This document shows positions 18,577 to 26,853 of a stretch of DNA of 64,000 bases, one piece after another. Positions within the stretch are counted from its first letter, which is position 1. Each line of letters starts with the position of its first letter. A program made the position numbers and the translations under genes. The stretch is taken from assembly GCA_002427605.1 (NCBI GenBank), contig DIRT01000029.1, forward strand, positions 135,351-199,350, given 5' to 3'. This DNA comes from Bacteroidales bacterium UBA5429 (GTDB taxonomy: Bacteria > Bacteroidota > Bacteroidia > Bacteroidales > WCHB1-69). The notes beneath the pieces are model-generated. The model was not told where the DNA came from. It saw nothing but the letters and a program-made list of their open reading frames with translations, and did no database searches.

Positions 18577-18585
18577 TACTTTTGC
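18577..18585 (+). promoter_or_regulatory. -7 promoter element of the membrane protein/HTH pair
   Basis: TACTTTTGC, with a TTG at 18554-18556 about 20 bp upstream as a possible -33 element. It places the transcript start near 18590, so the longer reading frame from 18530 is unlikely to be used. Confidence 0.65.
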
Positions 18586-18601
18586 AGAAAAATTCAAAGT
18601 C

Positions 18602-19078
18602 ATGAAAAGTAAATTTTTATTACCCAACAAATTTAAAAAAGTGGGCTGGATTATCTTAATTCCATCCACTATTATTGGATTAATTTTGCTTAGTCCATAT
18701 CATGAACTGTTAGAAATCAACGGGAAGGCTTTTGCTATTTGTGTTGATCAATTCATGGGAAACTTACACTATTTCACTTTTGTTAAGACCAACATTACGA
18801 ACACTTTGGTTGGTGCTTTGGTTATTATTGGGGCATTGATGGTTGGATTTTCAAAAGAGAAGGTAGAAGATGAGTTTATTGCTAATCTCCGTCTAAACTC
18901 CTTATTATGGGCTGTTCTAGTCAATTATCTATTACTACTGTTTATGTTTTTATTTATTTATGGATTGGCATTTCTCAACATTATGGTATACAACATGTTT
19001 ACCATTCTATTCCTTTTTATTGCCAAGTTTAATATTGCTCTGTATCGAAACTCTAAATCCGGACCCAATGAAGAATAG
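18602..19078 (+). CDS. Four-helix membrane protein paired with an HTH regulator
   Basis: Function not recognised. The 158-residue protein begins MKSKFLLPNK and has about four membrane helices (near residues 15-30, 65-80, 101-120, 126-145). It overlaps the start of a small Cro/CI-type regulator by 11 bp. Membrane proteins of this type next to a short HTH gene are common in bacteria and phage-derived patches; the regulator often controls the pair. The start was chosen because the promoter at 18577 lies downstream of the longer frame's first codon. Confidence 0.75.
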   Translation: MKSKFLLPNKFKKVGWIILIPSTIIGLILLSPYHELLEINGKAFAICVDQFMGNLHYFTFVKTNITNTLVGALVIIGALMVGFSKEKVEDEFIANLRLNSLLWAVLVNYLLLLFMFLFIYGLAFLNIMVYNMFTILFLFIAKFNIALYRNSKSGPNEE

Positions 19079-19268
19079 AATTAAAGTTGAACGGGCTGAA
19101 AAGAACATAACCCAACAAGAGCTGGCTGACATCATCTCAGTAAGCAGACAAACCATTCATGCCATTGAAACCGGGAAATATACTCCATCCACTATTTTAG
19201 CATTAAAGATTGCCCGATATTTTGGAAAAAGCGTCGAGGAGATCTTTTCGCTGGAGGAAGGAGATTGA
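19068..19268 (+). CDS. Small Cro/CI (XRE)-type transcription regulator
   Basis: A 66-residue protein that is almost entirely one helix-turn-helix: RIKVERAEKNITQQELADII, then SVSRQTIHAIETGKYTPS. It resembles the YozG/YgzD-like regulators that accompany short membrane proteins. The ATG at 19068 lies within the end of the membrane protein gene; the longer open frame from 18960 reads through that gene in another frame and is not needed. Target unknown, autoregulation plausible. Confidence 0.88.
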   Translation: MKNRIKVERAEKNITQQELADIISVSRQTIHAIETGKYTPSTILALKIARYFGKSVEEIFSLEEGD

Positions 19269-19297
19269 TCTAAAATTAGAATTTAGATTTTTGGGGT

Positions 19298-20155
19298 TTA
19301 GGCTAATGGTATTGATTTTAAAATAGTTTCCACAGATGTTTTGTCCATTTTAGAAAAAGCAAACCACTTTTTGCCTAAATCTTTAAGTGAGGCTCCCAGA
19401 TGGTATACCTCTTTATTATCAATGATTAGAAAACGGTCATGACTTTTGCTAAATAGCCTAATCTCAAAATTTTCGTATTGTTCATTAGCTTTTTGTACAT
19501 CTAGTTGTAGTTGTTTACTTATGTTTTTTGAAAGTAGTAACACTTTTACATTTTTGCTCTTTTTTGTCAGATGCGTCAATGCAGTTTCATCTATATAATT
19601 ATCAATCAATATGATACTATTTTTTGCAGACCTAATTATCTTTGAAGCCAGTTCATAAGCGTCAAACACTTGTCCATCAAAGAATACACCTTGTGCAGGT
19701 AATTCGCTCGATTGTATTTGTAAAGTAATTCCATCTACTTTCTCAGCCAGTGCCTCTACTTTGTCTTCAATGCGGTTTACTCTTTGATTCAGTACGTAGC
19801 CTTTTAAAAGATAATCTCTTAAAACATTGGTAGCCCAAATTCTGAATTGTGTACCTTGTTTTGACTTAACACGATAGCCAACAGATATGATGACATCAAG
19901 GTTGTAGAATTCTAATTTACGTTTTACATATCTATTTCCTTCTTTTTGAACTGTCAAGTATTCCTTGACAGTTGAATTTTTCTCTAGTTCTTTCTCGCGA
20001 AAACAGTTATTAATATGTAAACTAATATTTTGCTTTGTCTGTTGAAATAAAGTAGCCATTTGCTGTTGTGAAAGCCAAACAGTTTCATTTTCTAGTCTTA
20101 CTTCAATACGTTCTGTAAGTTCATTAGATTGATAGAGTAAAATTTCATTATTCAT
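19298..20155 (-). CDS. RhuM-family protein with a phospholipase-D-like C-terminal domain
   Basis: Residues 1-125 match the RhuM virulence-protein family (YQSNELTERIEVRLENETVWLSQQ region, KLEFYNLDVIISVGYRV, RIWATNVLRDYLLKGYVLN). A short coiled region (126-145) leads to a second domain, residues 155-280, with IILIDNYIDE and H239-x-R241-x4-D246 followed by GAS. That is a phospholipase-D HxKx4D pattern with Lys replaced by Arg. The exact biochemical role of RhuM proteins is not established; they are common near restriction, toxin and mobile genes. The gene lies 85 bp downstream of the Fic gene on the same strand. Confidence 0.8.
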   Translation of the reverse strand: MNNEILLYQSNELTERIEVRLENETVWLSQQQMATLFQQTKQNISLHINNCFREKELEKNSTVKEYLTVQKEGNRYVKRKLEFYNLDVIISVGYRVKSKQGTQFRIWATNVLRDYLLKGYVLNQRVNRIEDKVEALAEKVDGITLQIQSSELPAQGVFFDGQVFDAYELASKIIRSAKNSIILIDNYIDETALTHLTKKSKNVKVLLLSKNISKQLQLDVQKANEQYENFEIRLFSKSHDRFLIIDNKEVYHLGASLKDLGKKWFAFSKMDKTSVETILKSIPLA

Positions 20156-20240
20156 TGGTAAGTAGTTTTAGATTTTGGAGTTATATGAGTGATTTTAGAT
20201 TGTTAATTAGGGTGCGATGAATAAACGAAGATATTATGAA

Positions 20241-20957
20241 CTACTTTCCATAAAAATATTTAATCCACTCTTTGTAAGTATCTTGTGCTGAAAGACAGGT
20301 ATCCAGTAAATAACCCCGGACTGTGGAAAACTCTCTCAATCCTCTATAGTAAAATTGTTTGTGTCGTTCATCTATAATGAAGGGGACTATATTATTTCGC
20401 AAGCACTCACGGAACATGATTAACCGTCCAACTCTGCCATTTCCATCCTGAAAAGGGTGAATTTGTTCGAAGTGATAATGGTACTCAACAATAGTTTCAA
20501 AGTCAATATCAGATAACCCATTATACCAACTATTCAATTTCTCCATTTCAGCATCCACATCTTGTGGCAAAGTGGTTTCCATGCCACCCACTTCATTAGC
20601 TAGTTTTTTCCAATCGCCTACATTGAACCAGGATTTAGTAGCATCAGCAGTACCGGATTTTAAGATTCTATGAAATGTTTTGATTATTTTATTCGATAAA
20701 GGTTCTTCTATGCTCTCAAGTAAAAAATCAAAAGCAACAAAGTGATTGGATGTTTCAATAATATCATCAACAGGCAAAGCCTCTTCATCCTTAAATCCTA
20801 TAGTACGTGTTTCAAAAATATAGCGAGTTTGTTCTTCAGTCAACCGGCTTCCCTCGATGCGATTGGAGTTATACGCAAGATTTATTTGAGTTTTATGGTA
20901 TAATCCTCCCTTACGTTTTGCTTTCTTTTCCTCAATTAATTGCTGCTTTAAATTCAT
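20241..20957 (-). CDS. Fic-domain protein (probable AMP transferase), N-terminal inhibitory motif
   Basis: The Fic core motif HPFQDGNGRVGR begins at H167, with all residues needed for nucleotide transfer. A class-II-type inhibitory motif, S31-N-R-I-E35-G36, sits near the N-terminus and matches (S/T)xxxE(G/N), so the enzyme is probably self-restrained. The protein is 238 residues and has no signal peptide. Its target is unknown. A promoter lies at 21053-21061 and the RhuM gene follows, so the two may form one accessory operon. Confidence 0.9.
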   Translation of the reverse strand: MNLKQQLIEEKKAKRKGGLYHKTQINLAYNSNRIEGSRLTEEQTRYIFETRTIGFKDEEALPVDDIIETSNHFVAFDFLLESIEEPLSNKIIKTFHRILKSGTADATKSWFNVGDWKKLANEVGGMETTLPQDVDAEMEKLNSWYNGLSDIDFETIVEYHYHFEQIHPFQDGNGRVGRLIMFRECLRNNIVPFIIDERHKQFYYRGLREFSTVRGYLLDTCLSAQDTYKEWIKYFYGK

Positions 20958-21052
20958 GATTATTCAATAAAAATTGATAGAGTAGGGGTTATTTAAAATT
21001 CACCTCCCTAGTTTTGTGATTTTATATCTATAATAGTATAAGATTACAAGTA

Positions 21053-21061
21053 GCAAAAATA
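21053..21061 (-). promoter_or_regulatory. -7 promoter element of the Fic gene
   Basis: On the minus strand the site reads TATTTTTGC, about 96 bp before the Fic start codon, implying a long leader. The rest of the 270-bp gap 20958-21227 is AT-rich and shows only this and the opposing promoter. Confidence 0.5.
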
Positions 21062-21193
21062 CACATTTTTTTGGTAATTTTCTCTTTAAAAGCAATCTTT
21101 ATTATTGAGAATAATAGTGTTGCAAAAAAATAAAAAGACATCTTTTTTTAATCCTAAAATCATAAATTCCTAATCAAAATACGAAATTTATTA

Positions 21194-21202
21194 TATCTTT
21201 GC
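21194..21202 (+). promoter_or_regulatory. -7 promoter element of the LutA-like gene
   Basis: TATCTTTGC, 26 bp before the start codon. Confidence 0.6.
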
Positions 21203-21227
21203 AGTTTATAGTCAATAACAACAAATT

Positions 21228-21968
21228 ATGAGCAAAGTTAACCTTTTTGTTCCTTGTGCGATGGATATGTTTAGTCCATTGATTCCCAAAAGTGTGATCA
21301 GTGTTTTAGAAAAATTAGGAGATACAGTCATTTATAATCCTGAACAAACTTGCTGTGGCAGATCACTTTATTATAGGGGAGAACGAGATTTTGCGGCAGA
21401 ATTGGCTATGAAAATGCTCAATGATCTTTTAGATCCTCAAGATATTAAAAGAGCAACCATTATCCCTTCAACAGACTGCAGTGCTTATATTAGAAGATAT
21501 TTTAAAGAGCTTCTTGCCAATAGTGTTGTTCCAAGTGAGTTGAACGGTTTTGTTCAAAATGTTTATGATTTATGTGACTATATTGTGAATGTTAAAGGGG
21601 TTACAAGCCTAAATAACCGCTTTAATGCACGTGTTTACTACTTTGAATCATGCTCCGCCAGAAATTTATATAAACTTGAAGATGAAGTTCACATATTACT
21701 CAGAAATACTGAAGGACTTGAATTGATTGTAGATGAAGATGTGAATGATTGCTGCCCGGGAAATCTGTTTTTTGCAAACACAAATCCTATGGTTTCAGAT
21801 CAAATTATAGAGGAGTGTGTTAATAAAATATATCAATTGAATGTTCAATATATTACATCCACAGATATAGAGTGTTTACAACTGATGGACGCTTATATAC
21901 AAACTCTCAATGTAAATATGGAAGTAATCCATATTGCCGATATATTAAATAGCGAACAATCTCTATAG
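21228..21968 (+). CDS. LutA/YkgE-like iron-sulfur oxidoreductase subunit (CCG domain)
   Basis: A 246-residue cytoplasmic protein of the two-CCG-domain family that carries a 4Fe-4S cluster in lactate and glycolate oxidation complexes. The first unit reads FVPCAMDMF and QTCCGRSLYYRG; the second reads ESCSARNLY and DCCPGNLFF, so its CCG is changed to CCP. The usual partners lutB and lutC are not adjacent; the neighbours are the convergent trkH gene and the Fic patch. It may complement a complex encoded elsewhere, or have another heterodisulfide-reductase-like role. Confidence 0.78.
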   Translation: MSKVNLFVPCAMDMFSPLIPKSVISVLEKLGDTVIYNPEQTCCGRSLYYRGERDFAAELAMKMLNDLLDPQDIKRATIIPSTDCSAYIRRYFKELLANSVVPSELNGFVQNVYDLCDYIVNVKGVTSLNNRFNARVYYFESCSARNLYKLEDEVHILLRNTEGLELIVDEDVNDCCPGNLFFANTNPMVSDQIIEECVNKIYQLNVQYITSTDIECLQLMDAYIQTLNVNMEVIHIADILNSEQSL

Positions 21969-21973
21969 AAATC

Positions 21974-23779
21974 CTAACCAACCATAAAATAGGTTGATGG
22001 GTAGATATGGTTAGTATCCTTCACTCTTTTACTTAATGCAAATGCAAAAGTAAGCGTACCAACTCTCCCAATAAACATCACAATCACCAAAATTATTTTT
22101 GTTGGATCGGTGAAAGAACTAGTACAACCTGTTGATAATCCGCAAGTCGCAAATGCTGAGACACATTCAAATAAAAGGTTTACAAAATTAATTGTAGGCT
22201 CAAAAATAGAAATTGCCAACACAGAAATAAAAATTACCAGAGCTGACATAAACATAATAGAATATGATTTATCAACTAATTCAAAAGGAATTGTTTTCTT
22301 TCTAAATTCAATATGTTTTTTTCCTCTAATAGTAGCGATTACAGACTTATAGATAACAAACGCCGTGGTTGTTTTAATTCCTCCGGCTGTAGAACCTGGG
22401 GAAGCACCTATAAACATCACTAACATTGTTATAATTAATGTTGGAGTAGTAACCAACGACATATTAACAATATTAAACCCCGCTGTTCTACCGGTTACAA
22501 TTTGAAAAATAGAGGCAACCAACTTTTCTGTAAAGTTACTTTTATGTGAAAGAGATTGATGATACTCCAAGAAATAAAAAGATAGGGAACCTACCACTAA
22601 AATAAAAAGCGTAGTTCGTAGAACTATTATCGTACTAGGTCGTAATTTTTTCCATTTCTTTTTTCTTCTTTCTCTGATAGCTGATGGACTGAATAGATCA
22701 GCCATTACAAAAAATCCAATTCCCCCCAAAAGAATCAAAATCATAACAACTATTTGTGGAAATATAGCATGGGAGACGAGGGGATTTAAAAAGTTATCAC
22801 TCCATAATGTATATCCGCAGTTATTGTAAGCAGAAATAGCATGAAAAGCTGCATAAAAGAGGGTTTGACCGGTTGAAGTACAAAAATGGTTGTGTTGCCA
22901 GTAAATAAACAATAACCCCATACCAGTCACCTCAATAATTAGGGTAGCTAAAATAATTTGACGTAAAATTGCGGATGTTTCAGAAGTTTTGTTTGCTGAT
23001 AAAAGATCTTTAACAAAATATTGACTTCGAACAGATTTTGGTGACTTTGAAAAGAAGAGAGCAAAGAAAGAAGCAAAAGACAAGATACTTAATCCCCCCA
23101 ATTGCATTAAAATCATAATGACAACTTGTCCTCGAAAAGTAAAATCCTTACTGACATCCAGTACTCCCAAACCTGTTACACAACATGAACTTGTAGAAGT
23201 AAACAAGGCATCAACAAAATGGATTGGCTGCGTGGTCATCAAAGGCATAGACAAAAGAATAGTTCCCACTATGATTAAAGAGAAGAAGGAGAGAAGTAGC
23301 ATCCCCGGAGGAGAAATGTTAAAGCGGGTGAAATAATTCACAATTTTAGATAAATCTAGAATTGCAATAAAGAAAATGTAAAGATATAAGAAAAGAGTAT
23401 AGTTTCTAATCTCTAATTCACTAGGCTGGTAGTCAAGAATACTTTGAGATAAAAAAACAAAAACAAATTGTAAAAGGAAGAATGCCAAAATAACTGCTTC
23501 TGTACGCGTATCTCTTAAAAACTGTTTCCACTTCATGGAATAGAGGAGAGAAAGCAGATATTTAAATACATAAAAAAGAGAAAAACCTTTAATTAGGCTT
23601 AAAATCGTTTCTTTTAGTGAGGGAGTAATATTAAATCCATAATAGTAACAGATTAATCCAATAAGTAGAAAGGAAACGAGAAAGCTTACAATCTGTATCA
23701 CCTTATCAACACGATCGGAATAATCAGAAATATGAATATTAAATCGCCGGATCCAATTTTCTATTTTAAATTGTGACAT
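21974..23779 (-). CDS. trkH: Potassium uptake protein TrkH/KtrB
   Basis: An inner-membrane K+ channel-like transporter of 601 residues with many helices. The selectivity-filter loops are recognisable as TSTSSCCVTGLGVLD, SAYNNCGYTLWSDN, TGRTAGFNIVNM and SAFATCGLSTGCTS, one per repeated M1-P-M2 unit. About 120 extra N-terminal residues with further helices precede the core. It is encoded 10 bp after trkA, so the transporter and its gating subunit are made together. Confidence 0.92.
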   Translation of the reverse strand: MSQFKIENWIRRFNIHISDYSDRVDKVIQIVSFLVSFLLIGLICYYYGFNITPSLKETILSLIKGFSLFYVFKYLLSLLYSMKWKQFLRDTRTEAVILAFFLLQFVFVFLSQSILDYQPSELEIRNYTLFLYLYIFFIAILDLSKIVNYFTRFNISPPGMLLLSFFSLIIVGTILLSMPLMTTQPIHFVDALFTSTSSCCVTGLGVLDVSKDFTFRGQVVIMILMQLGGLSILSFASFFALFFSKSPKSVRSQYFVKDLLSANKTSETSAILRQIILATLIIEVTGMGLLFIYWQHNHFCTSTGQTLFYAAFHAISAYNNCGYTLWSDNFLNPLVSHAIFPQIVVMILILLGGIGFFVMADLFSPSAIRERRKKKWKKLRPSTIIVLRTTLFILVVGSLSFYFLEYHQSLSHKSNFTEKLVASIFQIVTGRTAGFNIVNMSLVTTPTLIITMLVMFIGASPGSTAGGIKTTTAFVIYKSVIATIRGKKHIEFRKKTIPFELVDKSYSIMFMSALVIFISVLAISIFEPTINFVNLLFECVSAFATCGLSTGCTSSFTDPTKIILVIVMFIGRVGTLTFAFALSKRVKDTNHIYPSTYFMVG

Positions 23780-23789
23780 TCAATAAAAA

Positions 23790-24482
23790 TTATAAATTGG
23801 AATTGATAAACGTTTCTATATCAACTAATTTTCCAAATAACACAAAGATATCATTTTCTTCAATAATGTCCGACGTAGCAGGTACCCCAATAATATGTTC
23901 TTCAATTTTTTTGGTATCAACCGAATCGTAAGTTTCTCTCCTAATTGTAATCAAGCTTATTCGATAACTATCTCTGAAGTTTAATTCTTCAATTGTTTTG
24001 CCAACAATACGGGGTGGGGTAAGCACTTCAGCAATTCGGTATTGGTCAGGAAGTTGCAAATAAGTTAATATATTGGGATTTAACATTCTTTCAGCAACAA
24101 TAACACCCACTTCATCTTCAGGGGAAAGAAATTCAGTAATTCCCATTTTCTCCAGAATTAACTTTTGGTTTTCTCCTAAAGTTCTACAAACAATACGTTT
24201 TACTTTTAAGTCAAGTAAATTGGCTACACAAAGTAGACGTGCCTCAAAGTCATTACCGATAGCAACAATCACAGTATCATAATCCTCAATATTTTCCGCT
24301 TCAAGAGCCCTTTTGTTCGTTGCATCAACACAAACAGCATAAGCAACATCATCGGAAATATCCTGAATAATTGATAGGGTAGAGTCAATAACCAATACTT
24401 CAACCCCCTTTAATGAGAGTTCTTTTGCTATAGCAGTACCAAATCTCCCAGCACCAATAACGGCAATTTTTTCATTTTTCAT
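23790..24482 (-). CDS. trkA: Potassium uptake regulatory subunit TrkA/KtrA
   Basis: A 230-residue cytoplasmic RCK protein. The N-terminal Rossmann domain shows KIAVIGAGRFGTAIAKEL, acidic D33 (VLVIDST) and ATNKRALEAENI; the C-terminal RCK_C domain runs from about residue 140. One Rossmann/RCK_C unit is the KtrA arrangement rather than the doubled E. coli TrkA. It gates the TrkH channel in response to bound nucleotide. Confidence 0.93.
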   Translation of the reverse strand: MKNEKIAVIGAGRFGTAIAKELSLKGVEVLVIDSTLSIIQDISDDVAYAVCVDATNKRALEAENIEDYDTVIVAIGNDFEARLLCVANLLDLKVKRIVCRTLGENQKLILEKMGITEFLSPEDEVGVIVAERMLNPNILTYLQLPDQYRIAEVLTPPRIVGKTIEELNFRDSYRISLITIRRETYDSVDTKKIEEHIIGVPATSDIIEENDIFVLFGKLVDIETFINSNL

Positions 24483-24498
24483 GGTCCATTATTTTTGC

Positions 24499-24507
24499 GC
24501 AAAAGTA
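24499..24507 (-). promoter_or_regulatory. -7 promoter element of the trkA-trkH operon
   Basis: On the minus strand the site reads TACTTTTGC, 16 bp before the trkA ATG. Confidence 0.6.
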
Positions 24508-24516
24508 ATCTTTTTT

Positions 24517-25725
24517 TTATCTAAATATTGCTGTCGCCCGATAAAAAATTCCAGAAACATATGCAATGAGCATTCCGTAATTGGTAATTGGAATTTGTGC
24601 ATTGATTGCCGGTTGTAACCTATTCATAATCTGCCTTTTAGTAATCATACAGCCACCGCACTGTACAATTAATTTAAATTGTGAGTAGTCGGGAATTGGA
24701 TCTAATCCGGAAATAACAGTAAAGTGAAGTTTCTTTTTGGTGTATTCTTTCAACCAATTTGGGATTTTTACTCTACCAATATCATCACAAGAAGTAGTAT
24801 GTGTGCAGGACTCTAAAATTAAAATCTGATCCTCATTCTGCAAATTTTCAATAGCCTTAGTTCCTTTTAAATAGCTATAAAAATCTCCTTTCTGATGGGC
24901 TAAAATGATGCTAAAACTGGTTAAAGGAATCTCATCAGGAATCATTTTTGAAACCTCAGGAAATATTTTGCTATCAGTAACCACCAAATTGGGTTTGGTA
25001 TTCTTTTTTAAATAATCTTCGATTTCCGTTTCCTTCAGAACAATAGCAATAGCCTGGTGATCCAATATATCACGAATAGTTTGGACCTGAGGCAAGATTA
25101 AACGTCCTTCAGGAGCAGCACTATCAATAGGAGTTATTAACACTATTTGATCGCCGGGATCTACAACATCTCCTAAAATTGAAGTTGATGATTGATAGGC
25201 GGATTTAGGCATCAACTTCACAATTTTATCAATTAATTTATCAATGCCAAATAGGGTAGTGGCACTAACATTAACAATATTATAATTTTCAAATGAAGAT
25301 TGAGTTGGAGCTTCACATTGATCTACTTTATTATTGACTATTAGGAAAGGAGTGTGTGTTTCCTCTAATTTTAGAATAATTTCCTGTTCTTCTTTTTCTA
25401 TTTGATAATTATTGACAACTAATAAAGCAAAATCAATTAGTTTAATAACTTCCAAAGTTTTTTGTACCCTTTTTAATCCTAATTCACCCACATCATCATA
25501 ACCTGGCGTATCAATAATGACTGTGGGTCCCAAACCATATATTTCTATTGATTTTTTAACAGGATCCGTCGTTGTTCCGGGAGTATCAGAAACAATAGCC
25601 AAATCTTGCTTTGTAATAGCATTAATCAAAGAGCTTTTTCCCGTATTTCTTCTACCAATAATTCCCAGATGTGGCTGTGTGTTAATTCCTTTAATTTTCG
25701 GCATGTTTAAATTTTTTTTTTGCAA
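24517..25725 (-). CDS. hydF: [FeFe]-hydrogenase maturation GTPase HydF
   Basis: HydF is the scaffold that carries the precursor of the hydrogenase H-cluster. The GTPase domain has P-loop GIIGRRNTGKSS (residues 21-32), switch DTPGTTTDP, DTPGYDD and VNNKVDQ. The C-terminal FeS site is C307-x-H309-x46-C356-x2-C359, the HydF signature. At 402 residues it is family length. No hydE, hydG or hydrogenase gene lies in the window, so the hydrogenase is expected elsewhere. A later ATG (residue 8, MPKIKGI) is a possible start. Confidence 0.93.
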   Translation of the reverse strand: MQKKNLNMPKIKGINTQPHLGIIGRRNTGKSSLINAITKQDLAIVSDTPGTTTDPVKKSIEIYGLGPTVIIDTPGYDDVGELGLKRVQKTLEVIKLIDFALLVVNNYQIEKEEQEIILKLEETHTPFLIVNNKVDQCEAPTQSSFENYNIVNVSATTLFGIDKLIDKIVKLMPKSAYQSSTSILGDVVDPGDQIVLITPIDSAAPEGRLILPQVQTIRDILDHQAIAIVLKETEIEDYLKKNTKPNLVVTDSKIFPEVSKMIPDEIPLTSFSIILAHQKGDFYSYLKGTKAIENLQNEDQILILESCTHTTSCDDIGRVKIPNWLKEYTKKKLHFTVISGLDPIPDYSQFKLIVQCGGCMITKRQIMNRLQPAINAQIPITNYGMLIAYVSGIFYRATAIFR

Positions 25726-25730
25726 AATTA
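25722..25730 (-). promoter_or_regulatory. -7 promoter element of hydF
   Basis: On the minus strand the site reads TAATTTTGC. It touches the first hydF ATG (25723-25725), which favours translation from the in-frame ATG at residue 8 or a short leader arrangement. Confidence 0.45.
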
Positions 25731-26314
25731 TGAATAATTTTTAAAAATAGGAGATATTATTATAAATTTAATAATATTGATAATCATCAAAGTTTACAAT
25801 TGTAAATACATTTATTCGTGTTTATTATTGTGAATTTTTTAATGTTTGAGTTTACTTTTATTAATACAAAGATTACTACTGTTGTATTTATTGATGTGTA
25901 TTTTTATTTGATTTTAGTTTCCAACTTTTATTTATGTTTATTTATTTATAGAGAATTAGAATAAATCTTTTACTTATATTTCAAAACAAAATATAATACT
26001 TTTAAACTTCTTAACTAATTGATATCCAATACAGTTAAAAGATTTTATTAATTATTTACTTTAGATGATTATTGTTATTTATTAACATTTTATAATTAAT
26101 ACAATTTAAATATTTATAACTCTGATATTCAGGTTTTTAGATGTTTTATCTAATCTAATACTTTAAATAGTTATCAACATTCGTTGAAATTTTGGTTTTT
26201 TGTACTATTTTTGTTGTTCCAAAAGTTGGTTAACAAAAGTAACTCTCTATATGTTTACATTTGTCAACATTGTTAGTTTTGTTTTTGTGTTTATGTTTGT
26301 AAAATTTTATTGTT
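25731..26314. other. AT-rich intergenic region without a recognised gene
   Basis: About 585 bp of very AT-rich sequence rich in TTTATT words between divergent hydF and an HTH gene. There is no open frame of note. Possible -7 elements for the HTH gene are TATTTTTG at 26206-26213 and TATGTTTG at 26292-26299. One near-match to a DnaA box (TTATCAACA, 26171-26179) is present. No stable hairpin or RNA family was recognised. Confidence 0.6.
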
Positions 26315-26833
26315 ATGGTTAATCGAATTAAACAGATAATGGAGATGTGTGATTCAACTCCGGCACAATTTGCAACAGAATTAGGTATAAATAGATCTAA
26401 TTTAACACATGTATTTTCTGGGCGAAATCAGCCCAGTTTAGATTTAACACGAAAAATATTGGAAACATTTCCTGAAATTAAAGCAGAATGGTTAATTATG
26501 GGTACTGGTCCTATGACGAAATCTGATGAATTAAAAATGATTAAGGAACAGATTAATGAATCTGCTCCAAATCAGCCTCGTGATTTTTTAAATAAAAAAG
26601 AAGAGAGTGATAAATCTGTCGAAAAAGTGGATAATAAAATCGAGTCCCCTGAGAATTCACAAGTCACAGTCAGGACAAAAGAGGATAACAATACAGAGCA
26701 GGGTTCAACAAAGGAAAAGTTGGAAAGAACTTCCTGCCCCCCATTATTTAAAGATCATAAAAAAGAAGTAGAAAAAATGATCCTAATATACAGTGATCGT
26801 ACTTTTGAAACCTATTATCCTCAGGAAAAATAA
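26315..26833 (+). CDS. Cro/CI-type HTH protein with disordered C-terminal half
   Basis: Residues 3-65 form an XRE helix-turn-helix (QIMEMCDSTPAQFATELGI, NRSNLTHVFSGRNQPS) followed by ILETFPEIKAEWLIMGTGPM, a pattern seen in many Bacteroidota regulators. Residues 70-150 are charged, Glu/Lys/Asn-rich and probably unstructured, ending in a short more ordered tail (MILIYSDRTFETYYPQ). The role is unknown. It is convergent with mutL and preceded by the longest gene-free stretch in the window. Confidence 0.82.
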   Translation: MVNRIKQIMEMCDSTPAQFATELGINRSNLTHVFSGRNQPSLDLTRKILETFPEIKAEWLIMGTGPMTKSDELKMIKEQINESAPNQPRDFLNKKEESDKSVEKVDNKIESPENSQVTVRTKEDNNTEQGSTKEKLERTSCPPLFKDHKKEVEKMILIYSDRTFETYYPQEK

Positions 26834-26853
26834 CAAAGAGTTAACTTAAGATT

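Noticed and set aside
18530..18601. Longer N-terminus for the membrane protein
   Set aside because: The promoter at 18577-18585 lies inside this stretch, so it would not be transcribed from that promoter.
18960..19067. Longer N-terminus for the small HTH regulator
   Set aside because: It overlaps the membrane protein gene in another frame and adds nothing to the HTH domain.
21974..22020. Bidirectional terminator between the LutA-like gene and trkH
   Set aside because: Short AACC/GGTT pairings exist but lie mostly in the trkH coding end and lack a T-run.
25731..26314. Possible replication origin in the AT-rich gap
   Set aside because: Only one near-match to a DnaA box was found, with no box cluster and no dnaA, dnaN or similar neighbours.
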